Source of the DNA: Artemisia argyi
Taxonomy: Eukaryota; Streptophyta; Magnoliopsida; Asterales; Asteraceae
Assembly: GCA_030686995.1 (NCBI GenBank)
Contig: CM060704.1
Span: forward strand, 119,700,042 to 119,764,041
Direction: 5' to 3'
Length of the DNA stretch: 64,000 nt
Below, piece after piece: positions 43,157 through 54,720 of the stretch. Made by a program: the position numbers and the translations under genes. Within the stretch, counting starts at the first letter, position 1; every line of letters starts with the position of its first letter. Below the pieces are notes generated by a model. That model was not told the origin of the DNA. It worked only from the letters and a program-made list of their open reading frames with translations, and made no database searches.

Positions 43157-46100
43157 TTCATTAATGGTTTTAGTAGTTGCTAATAGTAAGATTTAGATTT
43201 AAATTATTATTGTTAATGTTGGTACTTAGTAGATATAGTTAAAAATTTGGTAGGGGTGTTGAATCTTTTCTTAGTTATGTTGTAAATCTCGACAAAGTTT
43301 ATAATTAGTAGTGTTCGAGTTGAATGATCTTATGTTAGATTTATAATGAAATTAGTATTTATGTTCATTTTTGGTTGTTTATCTAGTTGGGCTAGTTTGT
43401 AGCGTTAGTAGCACAATGTGAATCAATAGTTGTAGTGTTTGAAGATTTAGTAATAGCATGAAAGAACAATAATGTTTCTCTTTTGTGACCAAGAGGTTTA
43501 TACTATAATATTGTTTTATAAATAGTTTGTAGCTATAGGCTCTTGTTTATATGATCTTTATCCATTCCAAAGTCGAAACATGATCTGTATAAAATTTAGA
43601 ATTTAAGTCTGGTGTGCTTTGTTTATGCTGTTTTCTCCCTGTACAAAAGTGTTTATTTTTTCTGATTTTCACTTAGTTTTGCAAGCTGGATGTTCTTAAT
43701 TTGTGGTATTGGATAATGTATTCAAGAATAATCCATAATCTTTGATTAAGCAATTTAGAGTTCAATAAAAAAATTGATAATTTCACAGAATGAGTTGGTC
43801 GTAGTGTGCTAGAATTGTTAATTTTCTACTTTCTAAATATTAGGCTGGCAATAACGATATGCAAATTTTTTATTTGTTTACTTATTTAGCTTTGAAAACT
43901 ATTTCAATGTGAGTGGGTTAATTGTCTATTTCCCTGTCAATTTTGCAGGAAAACACGATAATAAATCGTCAATGTCAGGTCCTGATTCTACTCAGCCAGA
44001 TGATATTTCTGAAAGATATTCAGAACTTTCAACCGTGTCTAATGAAGGATCTTCATTAAAGAGAGAGTCAAATAAATATCCAGAACAGGCTCACTCACGA
44101 GGTTGGACACGCTATAGTGAAAAGTTCTCCCCAACATCAGTGGACAGCAAACACATAAGCTCGTCAACTCAATCAAAATCCGGTGGATTGACGGAAGTTG
44201 AATTGGTGTCTGATGATCCGAAGGAAAGGTTAGCGTTTGCAAATGTTGTAAGGAAGACCAACTTTACACACTTTGAAAAGGTTAACGGGAAAAACGTGAA
44301 TGTGGTCCAAGGACTTGAGTTGCACACTCGAGTTTTCGATGCTGATGAGCAAAAAAAGATAGTTGAAGCCGTTTATGAGTTTCAACGCATGGGTCAAAAA
44401 GGGCGGCTTAGAGGTTAGTATTCTGCCATTACTATATATGATATTTAATAAATCATAGAGGTGACATAATTGCTGGTTGAGTAATGGGCAAAAACGGGTT
44501 CGGGTCAAATTGGTAGTTTAAGGACCCGAAATGCGTCTGATTAGGTTGACCCAGAACACCCTTTGTCCAAAATCTTTTTTGGATGGTAAATATATCTCAG
44601 AATTTAGTGCCATTAATATGTTGCATCTATCTACTCTGGGTTGTAAGCATCACATTATTAATAAATATTTTTCTGACGGTAAATAATAATCTAGTTTTAT
44701 AGCAAAACGATTTAGGTGGTTGTCTGCAACAAAATCCACTTTGAGACCCCTTCCATTTTTAGCTCTCTTCTACATTTATCCGTTTGACCTGTTGGAGATG
44801 AGACATTACCCCAAGCCAAATTTGCTAGCTCTATGAATCCCTTGCCTTAATTATTTGTATGTACTAATAATGATTGATTGTACGCAGAGCGGACGTACAC
44901 AGAACCTTCAAAGTGGATGCGAGGAAAAGGGCGTGTTACTATACAATTCGGCTGTTGCTATAATTATGCAGTGGTATGTAGTTATCTACTCTCTTACTTT
45001 TTTTGCTTTACCTTATACAATTAGGACCTGTATTGACTTTTAGTCATATTTTCCAGGATAAAAATGGGAACCCTCCCGGCATAATCAGAGATGAAGAAGT
45101 TGATCCCCTACCACCAATATTTGTACAGATGATTAAAAGAATGGTTAGGTGGCACATTCTGCCTCCAACATGTGTCCCTAATAGCTGCATTGTAAATATA
45201 TATGATGAAGGCGATTGCATCCCCCCACATATTGATCATCATGACTTTGTCAGACCATTTTGCACCATATCGTTCTTGACCCAATGCAACATATTATTTG
45301 GTTCAAATCTCAAGATTGTCGGTCCTGGCGAATTCTCAGGCCCAGTTTCCATGCCCTTACCTGTCGGGTATGAAATCATATATTCTCTCGATTTCTGTTT
45401 CTTGATTTCTTAGACTTAAAAATAGAAATTGATGATTGATTTTTTTAACTTGCGTAATGCAGATCAGTGCTCGTGTTAAAGGGTAATGGTGCTGATGTCG
45501 CCAAACATTGCGTCCCAGCAGTCCCTGCCAAAAGGTATGACCCTTTATAACCACAAAGCAGTTTAGTTCGGTTATAGGTGGCACCATAGGAAGGTTAATT
45601 ATTGGGTCGATGGGTTTGGGTTGAAAATGGGTGATTTTAGTTTGGGTTGAACTAGTCAAGTTGACCGAAAACATATTCCCCAGCAATTATTGCATTAAAT
45701 GTGATCATAAAGACTGAAATATCGCAATAGTATCATAATTATTGAATAAAATGAAGGGTTATTTACATCTGTGTACTTTTTTAATGACTCAAAATTACAC
45801 AATGACTGAATTGGACTGATGAAAAAGCTAAACAGAAAAGTAGGCAACTATCTTATGTAATAAACCGTAAATGAGTTGAGAATTTGTTTTGTTATAAAAG
45901 TACATTTTTGGATACCTTTCAACCTATTTTTCCTTCAATTTATCATCAAATTTAGGTGTTAATAATATCATTGTTCTGTTGCAGGATTTCCATCACATTC
46001 AGGAAAATGCACGAGAGCAAAATTCCATACGGTTTTTCACCTGATCCTGAACTGCGTGGTGTAAGGCCTTTGGCCACGACTTCACTCGAATCACCATCTC

Positions 46101-46255
46101 AACAAAAGCACATTGAAAATAAAGAAGCATCTTCTCATACTCCTGCTTCTGCTCCTCTTCGGGTTGTGTCGAAACCAAACAATGCATCTTTGTTCAACAA
46201 AGAAGACGAGTTCCCACCTCTGGGAGCTATGAATGCAAGTCGACAACAAAGATAA
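42969..46255 (+). CDS. ALKBH9-type RNA N6-methyladenosine demethylase, six exons
   Basis: Fe(II)/2-oxoglutarate dioxygenase of the AlkB family that in plants (ALKBH9/10 group) removes m6A from mRNA. Exons: 42969-43104, 43949-44413, 44888-44973, 45057-45367, 45463-45534, 45985-46255, with GT-AG junctions; the sum is exactly 447 codons (446 aa). The N-terminus is a helical segment (LSRDEIEELLLNQELCGHCE) followed by a Ser-rich linker. The double-stranded beta-helix core has FGCCYNYA, CIVNIYDEGDCIPPHID (iron ligands His and Asp in HID), FCTISFLTQCNILFGSNL, then AKHCVP (third iron ligand His) and KRISITFRKM (Arg for 2-oxoglutarate). The C-terminal tail is low-complexity and ends FPPLGAMNASRQQR. 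All catalytic residues are present. Arabidopsis ALKBH9B is the best-known relative. Intron 1 carries a 44-nt T run beside the donor. Confidence 0.93.
43109..43152. repeat. Poly-T run in ALKBH intron 1
   Basis: About 44 consecutive T begin four bases after the donor GTAAG of intron 1. This is a likely length-variable site. Confidence 0.95.
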
Positions 46256-46259
46256 GAAT

Positions 46260-48170
46260 GTCTCCAATGCTTAGTTTATTGTAGACTGTGTTGACATTTT
46301 TTGGTAAGGTTATGTTTTGTTGGTTTGGGTATATGATTAAGTTTAGTACAAGGATTCAAATTTGTTAAAGTCTATTGAATAAGTCAAAATTCTAGTATAA
46401 GATCAGCTTTGCATCAGTTAAACCTTTGATGAAACATCAATGTATTTTTGTAATCCTTTTTTTGTTTAGTAATAGTGTTTTGTGGAGTGCAAATGACTGA
46501 CCAGTCTCGTCCACTTTTTTGTAATCGCTGAAACTGTACGACGAAGCTAATAGTAGTTGAATTCTCATCAGTCAATTCTTGTGTCTTGTCATATGTTTTC
46601 CAACTCCATCTCTTGTATAAATGTTTCAGTTTTTTTGCTTATCGCCAATGTTTTCCTTTGAGTGACTTTGTTGTTCAATTCTGTTTTCATGATCTTAATA
46701 AAAAGTAAATATAAAGAGTGTGGATGAAAAGTTTATATTGAGGTTCGTAGACTCTGAACCTAAAAGGGTTGGGAGGCTGTTACCATCAAATCCCAGTGCT
46801 CTTTAATATATATTGCATCTAGCCCTTCTGTCGATTGGCACAATATTTTTGTAACGTGCACAAATCTATAGAACTCATAGCTTACTGCAATTGAATCAGG
46901 GAATTAATGGCTCCAAGGATTTAAGATTAGAAATGAAATGACAGAAATGTGTACAAAGGTTCAAAAGCAAACAGAACATACAGACCGAGATTAAAAATTA
47001 GAATGTCACGGTACAGTACCTGTCTATTGTCAGTTTGCAAATTACATATTATCAGAACCTAAGTAGACAATTACATATTTCATTCACTCCATACTGAATG
47101 CTGATACCGAATTAAGCAAAAATGGCCCCTCAAAACTCCAAGGAATTTCACTTAATTAGAAAGCACTTATTAATCTATTCAGCCAACACTTTGGTTGATC
47201 TTAATCCTACTTTTTGTGCAGAGATGAATCTTGGGAGCTTGAAACATTGTTCTTACTATGCGACGAGCTGATGTTTAGTCCATGATTCTTGGTAATCACA
47301 ATGAAGGGGAGTATCCACACTGGATGTGGTTAACAAAGCTGATGGACTGTGCATCCTAGCTTTTTGTTATTATGGATGGTTATTGGGTCATTTGGGTGTG
47401 ACTAGAGTATTCAGAAAACTGGTTTGCTCATTTCCAATATAATCTCTTCCTAGTTTAGTTATACACTTTTTAAAAGCCATTTTTTTTTATCAAATCGGCT
47501 TTTGATGACCCAACCGGTGGTTTTTTTTTTTTTTTTTTCTTCATAGTTCCCTTTTTTATCATCATTATAAACAGAGTTACTAAAATTATTGCATTGAAGT
47601 TTGCAATATTAGAATCTGACGGGGTCTTAAGCCAAGAGCCTTGGTAAATCCATTTGAAGGTTCCTGTAGGCTAGTTTTCTTACGTAGAGTGGATAGTGAA
47701 TATTATACCAAAACTGGAAAACAACTTTGGTTGGTGAAACTGAGTCGAGCCATTAATTATAGATAGGAGAGATATTCTTGGTACACAGAAAAGCGTCTGC
47801 ACTGTAATGAATTTGAAGAGTTGTTAGTATCAGTTGCGGGTGTGACTATTATGGGGCTAGTCTTTTTTCTTACTCACTTACTATCCTTTTCAGGTCTCGG
47901 TTCCCAACTAAATCGCCAGCGCATCAACAGGCAGACAACTAACCAACAAATATCGCATAGTAGAAGATCTATATTTTTTGTATTGCCAGATTTTATATTC
48001 AGGATATTGTACTCTGCTATTCATGTTTTAACTCATTTCAAATTGTCCGTTTTGTATGGTAATCGTCACTCGTATCAGAGTGAATATCAATTGATTGTTT
48101 TTAATTTTACAACAAGTAGATTGTTGTGTATGTATCAACTGATTAGCGGTTCATTTTGATGCTGTTCACG
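46260..48170. other. 3' flank of ALKBH and unassigned sequence
   Basis: The first few hundred bases are probably 3' untranslated. An open stretch at 47821-48159 is hydrophobic and has no recognisable domain or splice context; I do not call it a gene. A T-run lies at 47520-47539. Confidence 0.4.
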
Positions 48171-48174
48171 TAAG

Positions 48175-48965
48175 TTATCCATAAAAAGGTCCACATAAGT
48201 TACTGTTTTATGAAGATAGTTTTTATGCTTTTAAATTAGTGTTAAAGCTTAAAACGATTTTGTTTAAATTTTGAATTAAGTCGTGTTAAATAAGAGATGA
48301 TTTAATGTAGAGGACTTCTAGTTTATTACTGTATTTTTTATTTTTAGACATTTTTCTATGAAAAATGATTTGTATGCCTAAAACAAGAACCTAAATTTAG
48401 ACCTAAGAATTTGATTGGTGCATTTGAAAAAGTGGTTGGTGTAAAAGTATGAGAGAGAAGAAATGTATTACACTTGTCATTAAATGAATGGATTAGGTCT
48501 AACTTTAGGTCTATTTGTTAGGCTTATATATCAAAACTCTTTTTCTATATTAAGTCATAAATAAACAACTTTTATATGACTTTTTGTATCTAGTTTTTTA
48601 TATATTAGGACAATTAAGTTATTTTCAAACACTTTTTTGTGTGGCTTTTGGTATTTATCTCACAATGGACTCTATTTGCGCATTTATTTATGTTCATCCA
48701 CATAGTTTCTTTACTTTGATAAGATTATATTGCATTTCTTGAGTTGATATGTAACTTAATAAATCTTTTTTGTATCTTTTCATATTTTGTAATCGATATT
48801 TAATTCACATGTTTTTAACAAGTGCAAAATAGATTAAATGGAATCGGGTTCATATTCGACCATCATAAATGAAACAACCAATACTATATTAATCTCTACA
48901 ACCTATCAAATATGATAAAATATGCATACGAAGATATTATTCTTTTTGTTTGAAAAACATTATGT
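48175..48965. repeat. Direct duplication, copy A (with 51085-51575)
   Basis: Blocks such as TTATGAAGATAGTTTTTATG (48209 and 51104), GCGCATTTATTTATGTT with CCACATAGTTTCTTTAC (48678 and 51274), TTAACAAGTGCAAAATAGAT (48815 and 51409) and GAAACAACCAATACTATATT (48870 and 51462) recur in the same order and orientation about 2.6-2.9 kb apart. No coding capacity. Confidence 0.8.
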
Positions 48966-49171
48966 TTTGATTAAAGTATCAAGATCAATAATGAATAAAC
49001 CTTGTGATTTTAATTGAGTTAAATGGCTGTGTTTTCTTATGAGTAAAATGATTGTACATTTGTAGTATTGTTATAAGTCAAGATAGAACAACGTATTTTT
49101 GAAAAAGTAGTGTTTAATTAAAAACACACGAGAATAAAAACCGTGTAGTTAGTATTTTATATAATTGTTTG

Positions 49172-49258
49172 TTTAATGTTTTTAAGCCTGCTGGTTTACA
49201 TTCTAGAATGTTATGAATAAGCACATAATTGTAGACCAGCAGGCTTAAAAACGTTAAA
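49172..49258. repeat. 28-bp inverted repeat / hairpin
   Basis: The left arm at 49172-49199 contains TTTTTAAGCCTGCTGGTTTA; the right arm at 49231-49258 contains GACCAGCAGGCTTAAAAACG. The arms pair over 28 bp with two mismatches across a 31-nt loop. It could be a foldback transposon relic or a small-RNA hairpin; neither is shown. Confidence 0.7.
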
Positions 49259-49259
49259 G

Positions 49260-50270
49260 TCAAAACTATGAAAATGAAATATCTAACTAATCATTTATTA
49301 ATTGTTAGGTGAAGCTAACAGCATCGTTTAGTATGTGATTAACAAATAATCCAAATAAGGTTAACTAAAATAAAGTTGGTTGTTTGACAAAATGTGGAGC
49401 TAACTCAATTGGCAAAACTCCGTTGGTGTCCAGTGGATAAACAATTATTTTTTATTTTATTATTATTATTTTTTTTCTTTTATTATTATTATTTTTTAAT
49501 GATAAGTAAAGTTAAATAAATCTAAGTGGGTACGTGGAATACCAAACATAATACTCCGTATAAAGTTGGTTTACTAATGCTTCTCAACCAATGGTCATGG
49601 CGATAATTACGTGTGAAATTCCATCAAATATTTTTCATCAAATGTGTAACCTCAAATAAAAGTTCAAACAAACATTGAAACTATACGTAAATGAAAAACT
49701 TGTACAACAATCACTTTGTTCACTCAATCTAATTTTTCACAAAACTACATTACGATATATAGATGTTATATGTACGAGTATGATTTTCTCATTATATATA
49801 TACATTAGTTAAAGTAGAGAGTGTCGAATGTGAAGGAATTACCATTAAATAACTTTGTCGGTGAAGAGATCAAAGACTCATGTTATCACAACTCGACGTT
49901 AGAATAATGATTGAGTTTGATAAAAATATCGCAAGAGGTCTCAATAAACAATATTTATTATTTGATTTTTCGTAATGCAAACACAACGGCAAATGAATGA
50001 AAAATATAAATTTTTTTATTCCCGCAACAACGTGCGGTTTTCATTTTCCTCGTTATATACATTTGGCGTTATAAATATTTATAATTTGAAAATTCGGGCT
50101 TTACGGGTCGAATCCAAAAATCAAAGCGAGTTCAAATTCGGTTGCAGGTTTAATCCACTTTGTAGTCGGTTCAATTAAATTTTCGATTTTGGCTGAATAA
50201 AATTTCAACCCAAATAACCTGAATCGAGTAAACTGAAAAATGCGAAAACCGATGAACACCCCTAGTTTTT
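49260..50270. other. AT-rich intergenic stretch
   Basis: No gene is seen; the stretch includes a TTATTATT-rich segment near 49446-49500. Confidence 0.5.
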
Positions 50271-50275
50271 CTTAG

Positions 50276-50640
50276 GTGGTGTTTGAATTCAACTTAATTG
50301 ACTTAATATGAAAAAACTTAATTTATTAAGTCACGTGAAAAGTTGTTTGTTTTTCACTTAATCAAAATAAATGACTTAAAATAATAAATGATAAAAGTGA
50401 GTGTTTCCACATTAAGTTATATGTTAATTAACATAACTTAGAAAGTGTTTGATTTTAACTTAATTAACTTAATATAAAAAAAACTGAATTAATTAAGTCA
50501 TTTGAAAACTGTTTGTTTGTGACTTAATAGAGAAGGATGACTGAAAATATTAAGTAATAAAATTGAGACTGTCTACATTAAATCATCTAATTAACATGAC
50601 TTAATAAAAAAATTAAACAAACATGCCCTTAAACAAACAA
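50276..50640. mobile_element. Compound MITE: two tandem copies of a GTGTTTGA...-type unit
   Basis: Two diverged units begin GGTGTTTGAATTCAACTTAA (50279) and GTGTTTGATTTTAACTTAAT (50447), each with TTAATTNACTTAATAT, TGACTTAA and CATTAAGTTAT/CATTAAATCAT blocks. The right side ends AACAAACATGCCC. A fragment of the same family lies at 19697. It is probably a hAT- or Tourist-type MITE; no target duplication was resolved. Confidence 0.55.
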
Positions 50641-51084
50641 GTGTTTGGTATCATTTAATAGTGGAGTGTGACTTGTGACAAACAATTGGGCTAGCGACCA
50701 AAGTAAAGAAAGCCCGATTGTTCTTTTGATTTAATAAAAGCCCACCAATATTTTTGTTTTATGATTTTTCTCTAAATGTTTGATTTTTTTTATTATTTTT
50801 TTTAAAGCAATCTAATCTTTAATTTCTCAAATAATGGTGATGTTGTTTTAAGTTAAAAACCAGGGTGAGCTGTATCAAAAGTCCATAACTCAACAGCATA
50901 TATAAAGTGATCAAATTTTATTCAACATCTATTCGTGTGGGAGGGGTTATTCCAATAAATATTAAAAATTGCTACACAACTTAATAAAGAAAGATCTAAA
51001 ATAAAATTGCTAAGTCTACTACAATTTTGAAGAACGATGAATGATGGCCACAATCCAAAGATGCATGTGTTTGTTAATATGTTG

Positions 51085-51575
51085 TTCTCATAAGTTATTG
51101 TTTTATGAAGATAGTTTTTATGCTTTTAAATTAGTGTTACAACTTACGGCAATTTTTCAAACGATATTTACACCATTGAGAAAATCTCAACCGCAAGAAT
51201 AAGCTTGAGTGAAATCAACGATTAAGTGTACCCGCGAAACATCTTATTTTTATTACACAAAATGGACTTTATTCGCGCATTTATTTATGTTATCCACATA
51301 GTTTCTTTACATTGAAAAGATTATACCAATCTTGAGTTGCTATGTAACTAAATAAACCTTTTCGATATCTTTCGTATCTTGTAATCGATATTTAATACAC
51401 ATGCATTTAACAAGTGCAAAATAGATTAATGGAAATGGTTCATATTCGGCCATCAGAAATGAAACAACCAATACTATATTAATCTCCAAAACCTTTAATA
51501 TGGATAGAATCAAATACCATAAAATATGCAAGACTAACAATACAAAGATATTATTCTCTTTGTTTGAAAAACATA
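51085..51575. repeat. Direct duplication, copy B (with 48175-48965)
   Basis: Same order of shared blocks as copy A, with deletions that make it about 300 bp shorter. Confidence 0.8.
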
Positions 51576-51579
51576 TTTG

Positions 51580-53300
51580 ACTTTTAGACACATTAACTAG
51601 TTCTTAATTTCTTTTTTTAGAAAAAAACGTAAACATATTCAAACTATTCATATGTAAAGCATGCCTTAAACCAAAAATATTTTATCATCTGAATAAAATA
51701 ACTACTGACCATGTTGAAATTAAATACTAATATGAGTAGTATATTGTACACTCCTAAATAATTCGAATTTATAGACATTTTGCTACATTATTTAACCTTA
51801 AGGCTGGCAAGTGTTTGATTTTAAAGACATGCACATCTGGCTATAAAGATTAATTTATTGAGTTTATGTAAATAAAATTGAATTTTGTTCTCTACGCTCC
51901 ACTTTGAATATATATATATATATATATATATATTTATCGAAATTTATATATTGGTTTTAGACTTTTAGCAATAAAGACAAGGAGTAGAATTTGATTTCAA
52001 TATAATGGAGTTGAGTTTATGACAGTCATAATAATGCTTCAAACTGTTTGCAAGTTGTTGCAGGTGTAATAACATATTTTTCGATTTCACACACTTAGGG
52101 GCTGTTTGATAAAATATTATTATTTAGCGCTGAATGATACAAGATGCTGAATGATTCAAAGTTGCTGAATGATTCTTGTTCTGATTGAAAACTACCGTTT
52201 GATAGTTGTTTTTAAGAGAGAATGATTTTAGTAAATTAACATTGTCATTTTATATGATTTAGTACTGCAAATATCTAATTTTTGTCACATATTTTACGCA
52301 CATTTAAAAAATGAGTAAAATTTTATACACATAATTAGATATAATATACATACACATAAGTAGTGTACGAAATAAAAATTGTTCGACGTTTAGAAACATA
52401 AATAATCCAATTTTTATGCGTCTAACGAAATGCAAATAAATCTAGTTCGGCACTTGATTTCCACATTTATATATAGGGTTCATTTTTATATTGTTTGCAC
52501 TAATCGTAATATCATATTATTTCTTGTTTTTTGACTAGTGCTTTCCTATAATAGCATTAGAGGTTAGAAAAACAAAGAAATGGTTATACATATGAAAGTG
52601 CATCTAAAAGAATAAAATATATAGCATATGCATAGATAAATTACATGCTGAACGGTAGAGCATATCTTTAGAGCTGGCCCACTCAGACTGCATTTGGGCC
52701 AATCAGTGCCATCTTTTTTCATATCAAACAAACTATATACTGACCGACTAAGTGACCCACTATGAATCATCTCATTAAGTAGTTATCTTTTCAACTTTTT
52801 TGTGAATAAAAATAAAATTTACATGCTACAAATAAAAATCAGTACTTAATCTCATCAAAAGATTTGCGTCCTTCGAAGAGCTATTGTCTTGAAAGGTATG
52901 TAACCAAAAAAACATTGCTTGTCGAAAAACACAATCACACATTTTTCACCTTTACATCGCGCGAGTACCATGCTAATAACTACTGATGCATAAATAACAC
53001 ATAATCCATGACATTATGACAAAACCCAAACCTATTGCTATTTAAAAAAATCAAAACGATGTTGACAAATTTGTTTCAAAATCATATGTTTCCTTTTGGT
53101 AAGGTTTAGGTTTCACAACATTGTTACAGCTTTTCTGGCCTGATATCCATCACAAACCTAAATGATAAAGACATATATTTTATTTTTCTTTATAACAACA
53201 CTCATAATAAATAACAAATATTACATCACTTGGTACACCTCCTACATATTTGACTTTGCCATTTTACCTGTATGTCAAACACATATACTATTTATTTCAA
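51580..53300. other. AT-rich intergenic with transposon traces
   Basis: No gene is seen. There is a TA run at 51908-51932. A hAT-like MITE trace begins GGGGCTGTTTGATAAAAT at 52098 and has three GCTGAATGAT words. A decayed Helitron-type end (CATCGCGCGAGTACCATGCT then AATAA) lies near 52955. Confidence 0.4.
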
Positions 53301-53313
53301 AATTTTTGGTTAA

Positions 53314-54064
53314 CTAGTATTATACCCGTGTAAAGTGATAATAATACTGTAGTCATTAGACAGTATTCATTAGTTTTTGTTCTAGAACTATTTGACTTTT
53401 CATTTTTGATTCTTCAATGGGGAACGGTTTACGTTGGTGTAAAGTAAAAAAAAATAAGGAAAGAAGAATGAATTTTATTTCTTAAATTAGATCAAGAAGC
53501 AATTTAATTGGGTGTCATATAATGTTACTACGCCTATACCTATAACTGCAATAGCTCTCAAAATACTAAAATGTAAGTCATGTAATAAGGCTGCATGTAA
53601 TGGTATTGCAATGACACGACCTTTGCCTTCATGGCACCTCATTAACGCGTCTTTTACTAAAACACATACCCTAGTAGCACGCGTATTTCATGCACAAATG
53701 AGAGGAGTCACCTATCAACTTGTGAAGGCTATTTTGGTTTTTTTTGATATATTTGTGTTAATTGATGGATGTTTGAGTTGTAAATTGATTATCTATACTA
53801 CATTATAATACATTTAGAACAATTCTATAATTAAAAAGGCTTAAAATTCAGATTTTTTTCTTGCTTATTACAGAAAGATTTTAAAATTAATTTGTTAGAA
53901 AGCAAGTTGGTTGACAAGTTTGTTAGGAAGCGGTTGGTTGTTGAAACTAAAATTATTTGGCTTAACCATCTCTATAAAGCATGAAGACAACTAAACGTAT
54001 AACCAAATAACGCAAAATATAATCACACGGTATCCGTCGCCGCATTGCGCGGGTACCGTTCTAG
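53314..54064. mobile_element. Helitron-type termini around 53.3 and 54.06 kb
   Basis: At the right, CGGTATCCGTCGCCGCATTG then CGCGGGTACCG (54028-54058) forms a hairpin directly followed by TT and CTAG (54061-54064), then T: a good plus-strand Helitron 3' end. At the left, a minus-strand CACGGGTATAATACTAGT (53314-53332) is a weaker, possibly decayed end of another copy. Sequence between them has an open frame (53512-53808) with no recognised domain. Confidence 0.45.
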
Positions 54065-54153
54065 TCTTATTGAAGTATGTTGGTAGAGTAAAAAAAGGCT
54101 AACGTGCCATTAAGTTGACGATTGTGTTCACACGCACCGTCATAACGTCATTT

Positions 54154-54360
54154 AGGGGGTGTTTGGCTAAGCTTATATGTGGCTTGTTAGATTATATGTG
54201 TTCAGCTTATATAACATAAGTCATAATTTTGTGGCTTATTTTGACACTTACAGGCTTATATAACATTGACAATATTATATAAGGCACAAAATTATGACTT
54301 ATATTATATAAGCCGAATACATATAAGCCAATAAGCTGTAAGCTTAGCCAAAAACCCCCT
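54154..54360. mobile_element. Foldback MITE (Tourist/hAT type)
   Basis: About 207 bp. The left end GGGGGTGTTTGGCTAAGCTT pairs with the right end, whose minus-strand reading is GGGGGTTTTTGGCTAAGCTT. The inner part also pairs over much of its length (CATAAGTCATAATTTTGTG with CACAAAATTATGACTTATA). Flanks are TTA on the left and TTG on the right, close to a Harbinger-type 3-bp duplication but not exact. It is non-coding. Confidence 0.7.
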
Positions 54361-54599
54361 TGATAAAAGCAACAGTCTATTTGAAAAGCTTTTGATTCAC
54401 ATATCCAGAATATAAAAATAGTAGTATTCGATTTGTCTGTCTAAAAATATGAATCTTTAACAACTCATAGTTATTCGTTGCGTCGTCTTACAGTAGTCAA
54501 ATCAAGAGACAAAAACACGAAGAGTCATCACCTCCACCCGATCATTTCCCATCCAACGGCTTTTACCATCATTTTGCATGCTTGCCACGTCTTCTTATT

Positions 54600-54720
54600 C
54601 TTATTCCCCCTTTCATTTCCTGACACACACACACACTAACTATAAAAACACACACATACACTCAACAGACTTTATAAATCCACATAATAACCGTTTAATT
54701 GAAGGATCATTATTATTTTC
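54600..54720 (+). promoter_or_regulatory. Possible promoter of the PIP5K gene
   Basis: A CA-rich stretch with TATA-like CTATAAAAAC at about 54639 and TTTATAAAT at about 54671, followed by leader-like pyrimidine-rich sequence. The first coding exon is 2.5 kb away, so this would require a 5'-leader intron, which is common in plant PIP5K genes but not proven here. Confidence 0.3.

Noticed and set aside
47821..48159. 112-aa open frame
   Set aside because: Hydrophobic, no recognisable domain, no splice or conservation evidence; its right end approaches the repeated block at 48175.
53512..53808. 98-aa open frame between Helitron-type ends
   Set aside because: No domain recognised and the sequence resembles MITE or Helitron filler; not supported as a gene.
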